A stretch of DNA of 8,973 nucleotides from Candidatus Thalassarchaeaceae archaeon (GTDB taxonomy: Archaea; Thermoplasmatota; Poseidoniia; Poseidoniales; Thalassarchaeaceae). Under the pieces are notes generated by a model. It made no database searches. It had not been told where the DNA came from and was given only the letters and a program-made list of their open reading frames with translations. Positions 5,101 through 8,973 of this stretch are shown in pieces. Each line of letters opens with the position of its first letter. Positions within the stretch are counted from its first letter, which is position 1. The stretch lies in NCBI GenBank assembly GCA_013330385.1, contig DUIL01000089.1:1-8973 (forward strand), in the 5' to 3' direction. A program made the translations under genes and the position numbers.

Positions 5101-6594
5101 ATGGAGTTGGGTAATAACGAGCGGAGGATGCTCAAGTCTATGCTATCTGACTCTTCTAAATCTTGGAATTTAAGTGACTTACTTGAAGCGACAGGATGGG
5201 ATGATCAAGTCCATGTTGCGGGTGCGGGAAAAGCCCTATCCGAAGATGGCTTAGTGGAGGTTTTGGAAACTACTGAGAGTTCCGTCACTCTTGGTTCAGA
5301 GGGGGAGAAAGCCGTTTCGGAGGGCTTACTCGAGGCTCGTATTTGGGATTGGATGCAAGATGCCGAAGCAAGTGATAGAACCATGCAAGGACTATTTGCA
5401 GCAGGTTTTGAGCGTCATGAGGCAGGACCTGGAATAGGACTTCTCAAGTCGCTGGGCGTCAAAATTGATGCCGGATCATTCGTTTTCGATGATACCTCAA
5501 AATTGAGTGACATAATAGCAAAACGTTCTGCATTCATCGAGAGTCTCTCTTCAACTCCTGCTAGCAAAGAAGACCTCGACTCCGAATTAATTTCTCATTT
5601 TTCAGGCCGTAAGAATCTGATTTCTATTGAAGAAACAACAATTCGTACATGGACTCTTACTAAGAAAGGCTCACAGATGGACGCCTTGGAATTAGGTGAA
5701 ATTGAGCAGATAGGTCAGTTGACACCTGAAATCCTTCAAGGTGATTCTTGGAAGCAGGCGGAATTCAAGCCATTTGATGTGAATGCTCCAGCCCCCATCC
5801 CGGCCGGAGGACGGCCACATCCCATGCAGGCATTGATTGAGCGGATACGCTCGGTTTTCTTAGAGATGGGCTTTTCAGAGATTGAAGGTGATTATGTTCA
5901 ATCAGCGGGTTGGAATATGGATGCATTGTTCATCCCCCAATCTCATCCTGCTAGAACAATGCAAGATACCTTCTACCTCTCTAACCCCGAAAGGGTAGAT
6001 TTGGCACCTGAAATGCTTGATTTGTGGGCCAGTGTCCATGAGCACGGCCATGACACTGGAAGTAAGGGGTGGGGTGCTAAATTCGACAAAGAAGAAGCTC
6101 AGAAGGCATTGTTAAGAACTCACACAACAGTAAATACAGTTCGTCATATTGCTGAGAATCCTGACGAACCCTGTAGGGTATTCGGCATTGGTCGAGTATT
6201 CAGGCAGGAAACTATTGATCGCACTCACCTCCCAGAATTCCATCAAATAGAGGGTATTATCCACGAACCTGACGCGAACCTACCAATGTTAATTTCTACT
6301 CTCAAAACCTTCTATGCAAAGATGGGCTATCCCGATGTCAGAGTTCGCCCAGCCTACTTCCCTTACACTGAGCCATCTGTAGAGATTGAAGTGTACTGGC
6401 GAGGTCAATGGCTTGAACTGGGTGGTTCTGGTATATTCCGCCCAGAGGTTACTGAGCCATTGGGTACTGAATGGCCCGTGTGTGCTTGGGGTATGGGGCT
6501 CGAGAGACTCGCAATGCTTGTCCTTGAATTGGATGATATCAGAGAGCTGTACCAACCGGACCTCGAGAGACTTCAGGATATGCCGATTCTCTGA
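5101..6594 (+). CDS. pheS: Phenylalanyl-tRNA synthetase alpha subunit, archaeal type
   Basis: A 497-residue class II synthetase subunit that activates phenylalanine and charges tRNA-Phe as an alpha2beta2 enzyme with PheT in the cytoplasm. The N-terminal 215 residues or so look like the winged-helix modules typical of the archaeal/eukaryotic alpha chain (NNERRMLKSML, then DLLEATGW and a second basic module with TWTLTKKG). The catalytic core starts near residue 225: motif 1 helix from HPMQALIERIRSVF (240), the HPARTMQDTF loop (282-291), RTHTTVNTVR, motif 2 FRQETID..LPEFHQIEG (367-385), the GGSGIFRPEV strand, and motif 3 GMGLERLAM (464-472). The length (about 500 residues) fits archaeal rather than bacterial PheS (about 330). 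The start is set by the ribosome site; a 17-residue-longer form from GTG 5050 is possible. The last 56 bases overlap the end of the convergent YHYH gene. pheT is not adjacent. Confidence 0.96.
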   Translation: MELGNNERRMLKSMLSDSSKSWNLSDLLEATGWDDQVHVAGAGKALSEDGLVEVLETTESSVTLGSEGEKAVSEGLLEARIWDWMQDAEASDRTMQGLFAAGFERHEAGPGIGLLKSLGVKIDAGSFVFDDTSKLSDIIAKRSAFIESLSSTPASKEDLDSELISHFSGRKNLISIEETTIRTWTLTKKGSQMDALELGEIEQIGQLTPEILQGDSWKQAEFKPFDVNAPAPIPAGGRPHPMQALIERIRSVFLEMGFSEIEGDYVQSAGWNMDALFIPQSHPARTMQDTFYLSNPERVDLAPEMLDLWASVHEHGHDTGSKGWGAKFDKEEAQKALLRTHTTVNTVRHIAENPDEPCRVFGIGRVFRQETIDRTHLPEFHQIEGIIHEPDANLPMLISTLKTFYAKMGYPDVRVRPAYFPYTEPSVEIEVYWRGQWLELGGSGIFRPEVTEPLGTEWPVCAWGMGLERLAMLVLELDDIRELYQPDLERLQDMPIL

Positions 6595-8581
6595 GGCCAT
6601 TTACTGCCACAACGGCCATTGCAAGTAAAGAGATGACAATAGCTCCACTATTTGGTGGCGTCTTGAACCAAGGAGAAATTACAGGTAGGATTTCACTCGA
6701 CTGCCCTTGTCCACCACCTGGTGGTGGGCCTGCGTCACAATCTTCGGGAGGCGGCCCTATTCCTGGCCCCCAAGTCTCTCCATGTCCAGCACAGGGGTCA
6801 TCATCGCCACCTACGCCTTCTTGGCCGCCGTCGCTATTACCCGCTTCCATCACTCCTCTGTAACAGTAGATGAAGTATGGAAATCCTAAGTCGCCATCTC
6901 CATTTACCCAAGTTGAGTGATAGTGGTAGATTCCTTCAGGGTAGTCAGGGGTAGGGCTGTATACTCCATTACAAGCATCTAGGTCACCTAGTCCTGAGAC
7001 ATACTCGTAGTCGTCTATTCCATTGTAGCCATTTTCACCATCCTTAAGTTTGTATGAAGAAGTCATTTCTTTGGTATTACCGCCCTCATCCCAACCTACA
7101 AATCCGTAGATTGGGTAACCATCGAAAGCAAAGCCAATTATTGGCGAATGGTTACTAACTGTGCGCGATGATTCCATACTGTAGTTCGCCCAAGTCTCTC
7201 CGTTGTCTTCATCAGCGTGCCAGTGCATACAGTTCGCATCAGCATGGTAGTGGTATTCCCCTCCGGGTCCAGAGTGTGCGTGACAGATTCCTAACCAGAC
7301 TTCTTGCCGATCTTCTTCGTACTCTCCCTCTTGGTTTGCCACAGCATCTCCTCCAGGGCCGTCTTCCGGTCCGAAGATAGGAACGCCATTTACTGCAACT
7401 GCAACAGGTCCTCTTTCTGGTGCTAGAGTACATCCATCGGATGAGGTGGAGGGGTCACAACCAGTTTGATTTGAAGGCTCTAGTGGTAGAGTCCATTGGT
7501 GGTCATCTTGAGCACTTGCACAACACCCTGGCCCCGATTCTAGGTCATGGTTGGGTAGTCCATTAGAGTCAATTTGAATATGAGTTTCATTTAGAGTGAA
7601 AGAAAGTTCACAGATGTGATTGTCGAATTCTGTTGTATTGTAGTCGTCTATTCCTTCAACCTGTTCCGTGGAGTCACAAAGTAAGACTTCCGCCCACCAA
7701 ATTTGACTACCAGTGCTATTGTCTTCAGGAGGTTCTTCATACTCACACGAACCATCATCAATCTCCGCATTTTCATTATAATTTGTCGCGGTGGAGTCCA
7801 TACAGCCTTCTACAGGGGGCTCATCATATGTGCACGAGCCGTCGTCTTCGTCTGCGGCCTCGTCGTAGTTGTTGGCTTCAGTGTCGGTACAACCTGGTGT
7901 TGTCGTTGGATGATTTACGATAAAATCCACAACCGCAGAAGCTTCAGTAAATATGTTGATTCCACAAGTAGTTTCCATCACGATAGTAAGATTGTCTTGT
8001 AAATTATTGAATCCAAGAATGAACATACCATCTTCATCCATTGGCATTCCAAGACTACTTTCTTCAATATTCCCATCTGACCAAACGAATTCGCAACTTA
8101 TGATGCTCGTATGCGAAAGGTTCCCCGTCAGTAATACATCATCACCATAATCTATAGTTGTAGGAAAATCGTCTAGAATAATCTCTGCAATTCCTTCTGG
8201 AGGATAATTGATTGTAAATTCGTTGAACCATCTAGTCTCCTGCCTTAGTGTATCTCTTGCAATTACCTTCAGGGAGTGTGCGCCTGCACCTAGGTTGCTA
8301 ATGTCAACGATGAATGAACCATCTTCATTCACGTGATAATTAGTGACTCTATTTCCATCTAATGTAATGTCTAATTCAATTTCTTCTAGATTCTCATCAC
8401 TGATAGTCACCGATATCGAGTCCAAGGTGCCAATCTCGAATTGACCGGGTTCATCTCCACTAATTACTGGCGGCAAGTTCCCTGGATCTGGCTCTATATC
8501 GAAATATAAAACTCCGACCATTACGCTGCCGACCATAAGTGCTGCAAGAAATAGGCTACGCGCCTGTTCTGCATTCTCCAT
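6539..8581 (-). CDS. Large surface-anchored YHYH-domain protein with acidic DGSC repeats
   Basis: A 680-residue acidic protein. Numbering from ATG 8581 (a TTG three codons earlier is less likely): membrane anchor at about 9-28 (SLFLAALMVGSVMVGVLYF); two Ig-like beta regions at about 37-127 and 128-226; two acidic repeats at 230-256 and 259-285 of the form GC-x-D-x-x-A-x-NY...DDGSC-x-Y; a YHYH domain at about 294-577; a Cys/Pro/Gly-rich linker with DDDPCAGHGETWGPG; and a second membrane helix at 645-663 before a 17-residue basic tail. Two YHYH motifs (443-446 and 552-555) sit with other possible metal ligands: C433, H434, H436, C451, H453, H455. The YHYH family (PF14240) has no established function that I know of. 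The two anchors imply an external loop of about 600 residues. The upstream SCO1-like gene suggests a metal-related role (inference). The 3' end overlaps pheS by 56 bp. Confidence 0.85.
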   Translation of the reverse strand: MENAEQARSLFLAALMVGSVMVGVLYFDIEPDPGNLPPVISGDEPGQFEIGTLDSISVTISDENLEEIELDITLDGNRVTNYHVNEDGSFIVDISNLGAGAHSLKVIARDTLRQETRWFNEFTINYPPEGIAEIILDDFPTTIDYGDDVLLTGNLSHTSIISCEFVWSDGNIEESSLGMPMDEDGMFILGFNNLQDNLTIVMETTCGINIFTEASAVVDFIVNHPTTTPGCTDTEANNYDEAADEDDGSCTYDEPPVEGCMDSTATNYNENAEIDDGSCEYEEPPEDNSTGSQIWWAEVLLCDSTEQVEGIDDYNTTEFDNHICELSFTLNETHIQIDSNGLPNHDLESGPGCCASAQDDHQWTLPLEPSNQTGCDPSTSSDGCTLAPERGPVAVAVNGVPIFGPEDGPGGDAVANQEGEYEEDRQEVWLGICHAHSGPGGEYHYHADANCMHWHADEDNGETWANYSMESSRTVSNHSPIIGFAFDGYPIYGFVGWDEGGNTKEMTSSYKLKDGENGYNGIDDYEYVSGLGDLDACNGVYSPTPDYPEGIYHYHSTWVNGDGDLGFPYFIYCYRGVMEAGNSDGGQEGVGGDDDPCAGHGETWGPGIGPPPEDCDAGPPPGGGQGQSSEILPVISPWFKTPPNSGAIVISLLAMAVVAVNGLRESAYPEVSRGPVGTAL
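7727..7894 (-). repeat. Two tandem 27-codon acidic DGSC repeats within the YHYH protein gene
   Basis: Copy 1 (7894-7814) and copy 2 (7807-7727) encode GCTDTEANNY...DDGSCTYDEPP and GCMDSTATNY...DDGSCEYEEPP, separated by two codons. Each has two cysteines and a cluster of Asp/Glu, reminiscent of calcium-binding thrombospondin-3-like or related surface repeats. The copies match clearly in protein but have diverged in DNA, so the duplication is not recent. Confidence 0.85.
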
Positions 8582-8610
8582 ATTACTCAATGAAATCGCA
8601 ACACCATTTC

Positions 8611-8618
8611 AAGATATA
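8611..8618 (-). promoter_or_regulatory. TATA box of the YHYH-protein gene
   Basis: The minus strand reads TATATCTT, 29-37 bases before ATG 8581. This predicts a transcription start a few bases before, or very close to, the start codon, as usual for archaeal genes with little or no leader. Confidence 0.5.
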
Positions 8619-8620
8619 CC

Positions 8621-8634
8621 TGCAAATGTTTGCA
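8621..8634. promoter_or_regulatory. TGCAAA inverted repeat next to the TATA box (candidate operator)
   Basis: TGCAAA (8621-8626) and TTTGCA (8629-8634) form a perfect 6-bp dyad with a 2-base spacer. It lies immediately upstream of the TATA box, where the BRE would sit. A further TGCAAAT copy at 8650-8656 repeats the half-site. This is the arrangement expected for a dimeric regulator that blocks or recruits TBP/TFB. Confidence 0.42.
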
Positions 8635-8680
8635 ATACTAGTAAAAACTTGCAAATCCGCCCTGAGCAGGGTAATCCAAT

Positions 8681-8973
8681 TTATTCGTCCGCAAGAGTTT
8701 GTAAATCTTCAACAAATCCTTCTAAATCCCAAGATGTACCGGTATATGCAATTCTCTTGCGCATTTGCTTGTCTAGAATGAATGTGACTGTAGAATGTCC
8801 GACCTCATATTCACCGAGACTTTCAGAGTGAGGGTCGGTGCCATTTTCTTCCTCTGTTGACCCTTCAAGTACACAGGACAACCAATCACCCTCAGGTCTT
8901 TCGTAACCGTCATCACACATACAGTGGGCACCACCACCTGAACCCATAACCCATCCTTTGCCATTGCAGTCTA
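8681..8973 (-). CDS. SCO1/SenC-like thioredoxin-fold protein with EGF-like cysteine cluster, C-terminal part
   Basis: The frame runs in from the right edge and ends at TAA 8681-8683, giving 96 visible residues. An internal ATG at 8947 is probably not the start, because conserved-looking residues precede it. Fragment residues 1-36 hold C2, C17, C19 and C33 with the CMCDDGYE motif, like the end of an EGF-like module. After an acidic linker comes EYEVGHSTVTFILDKQMRKR, then AYTGTSW and an amphipathic C-terminal helix. This matches the end of SCO1/SenC proteins, where the His of the H-S-T-V motif (H59 here) joins an upstream CxxxC pair to bind copper. That CxxxC would lie beyond the window. Sco proteins are membrane-anchored, outward-facing copper chaperones or thiol reductases for cytochrome oxidase assembly. 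A generic thioredoxin-like or AhpC/TSA protein is the alternative. Confidence 0.62.
   Translation of the reverse strand, partial: DCNGKGWVMGSGGGAHCMCDDGYERPEGDWLSCVLEGSTEEENGTDPHSESLGEYEVGHSTVTFILDKQMRKRIAYTGTSWDLEGFVEDLQTLADE

Noticed and set aside
6539..6660. Archaeosortase-type (PGF-CTERM-like) sorting tail at the C-terminus of the YHYH protein
   Set aside because: A hydrophobic helix is present and a short basic tail follows, but no PGF-like tripeptide is seen before the helix. It is treated as an ordinary membrane anchor.
6633..6889. Pro/Gly-rich open frames on the plus strand
   Set aside because: These are antisense shadows of the Cys/Pro/Gly-rich linker and the end of the YHYH domain. 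They have no ribosome site or promoter, and the minus-strand frame has clear domain structure.
7168..7433. Arg-rich overlapping frames on both strands within the YHYH domain
   Set aside because: Low-complexity shadows of the His/Asp/Gly-rich coding sequence with no family resemblance.
1..8973. Insertion sequence, integrase/attachment site at the tRNA genes, or CRISPR array
   Set aside because: No transposase or integrase frames, no direct repeat of a tRNA 3' end, and no regularly spaced repeats were seen. Both tRNAs sit among ordinary housekeeping genes.

Overview
The window looks like a piece of a marine planktonic euryarchaeal genome, most probably Marine Group II (Poseidoniales, Thermoplasmatota). 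The archaeal-type PheS is the best evidence. It is supported by leaderless-looking gene starts with TATA elements about 25-35 bases upstream, and by internal operon genes that carry Shine-Dalgarno sites. Two large acidic surface or secreted-type proteins point the same way. Both tRNA genes encode their CCA ends. The lineage is inferred from protein character, not from a search.

Layout, left to right. The 3' end of a DedA/VTT-like membrane protein gene (2-250, +) is followed by tRNA-Glu(UUC) (288-365, +). A minus-strand pair comes next: a SLOG-fold (DUF2493/YspA-like) protein (1355-909), then an NAD(P)H-dependent FMN reductase (866-369). Divergent from it is a compact Fe-S/sulfur-mobilisation operon, sufS-sufE-sufT (1482-3484, +). 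SufS takes sulfur from cysteine, SufE accepts the persulfide, and the MIP18-family SufT acts in Fe-S maturation; no sufBCD is in the window. Convergent with sufT, 8 bases away, is folD (4368-3493, -), a one-carbon folate enzyme. Next is tRNA-Thr(UGU) (4512-4436, -).

The region 4565-6594 (+) holds a small membrane protein with a C-terminal zinc ribbon and then pheS, probably one transcript. Hairpin-forming CCCT/AGGGG motifs precede both genes. pheT is not next to pheS.

The right third, on the minus strand, is the most unusual part. A 680-residue surface protein (8581-6539) has an N-terminal membrane anchor, Ig-like regions, two acidic 'DDGSC' repeats, a His/Cys-rich YHYH domain and a C-terminal membrane segment. 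Its end overlaps the end of pheS by 56 bp. Upstream of it lies the C-terminal part of a SCO1/SenC-like protein carrying an EGF-like cysteine cluster (8973-8681, cut by the window edge). A TATA box and a perfect TGCAAA inverted repeat sit between the two. I infer a cell-surface metal (possibly copper) handling pair; this is the best candidate here for an undescribed system.

All gaps between genes are shorter than 300 bases. I see no mobile element, CRISPR array or rRNA.
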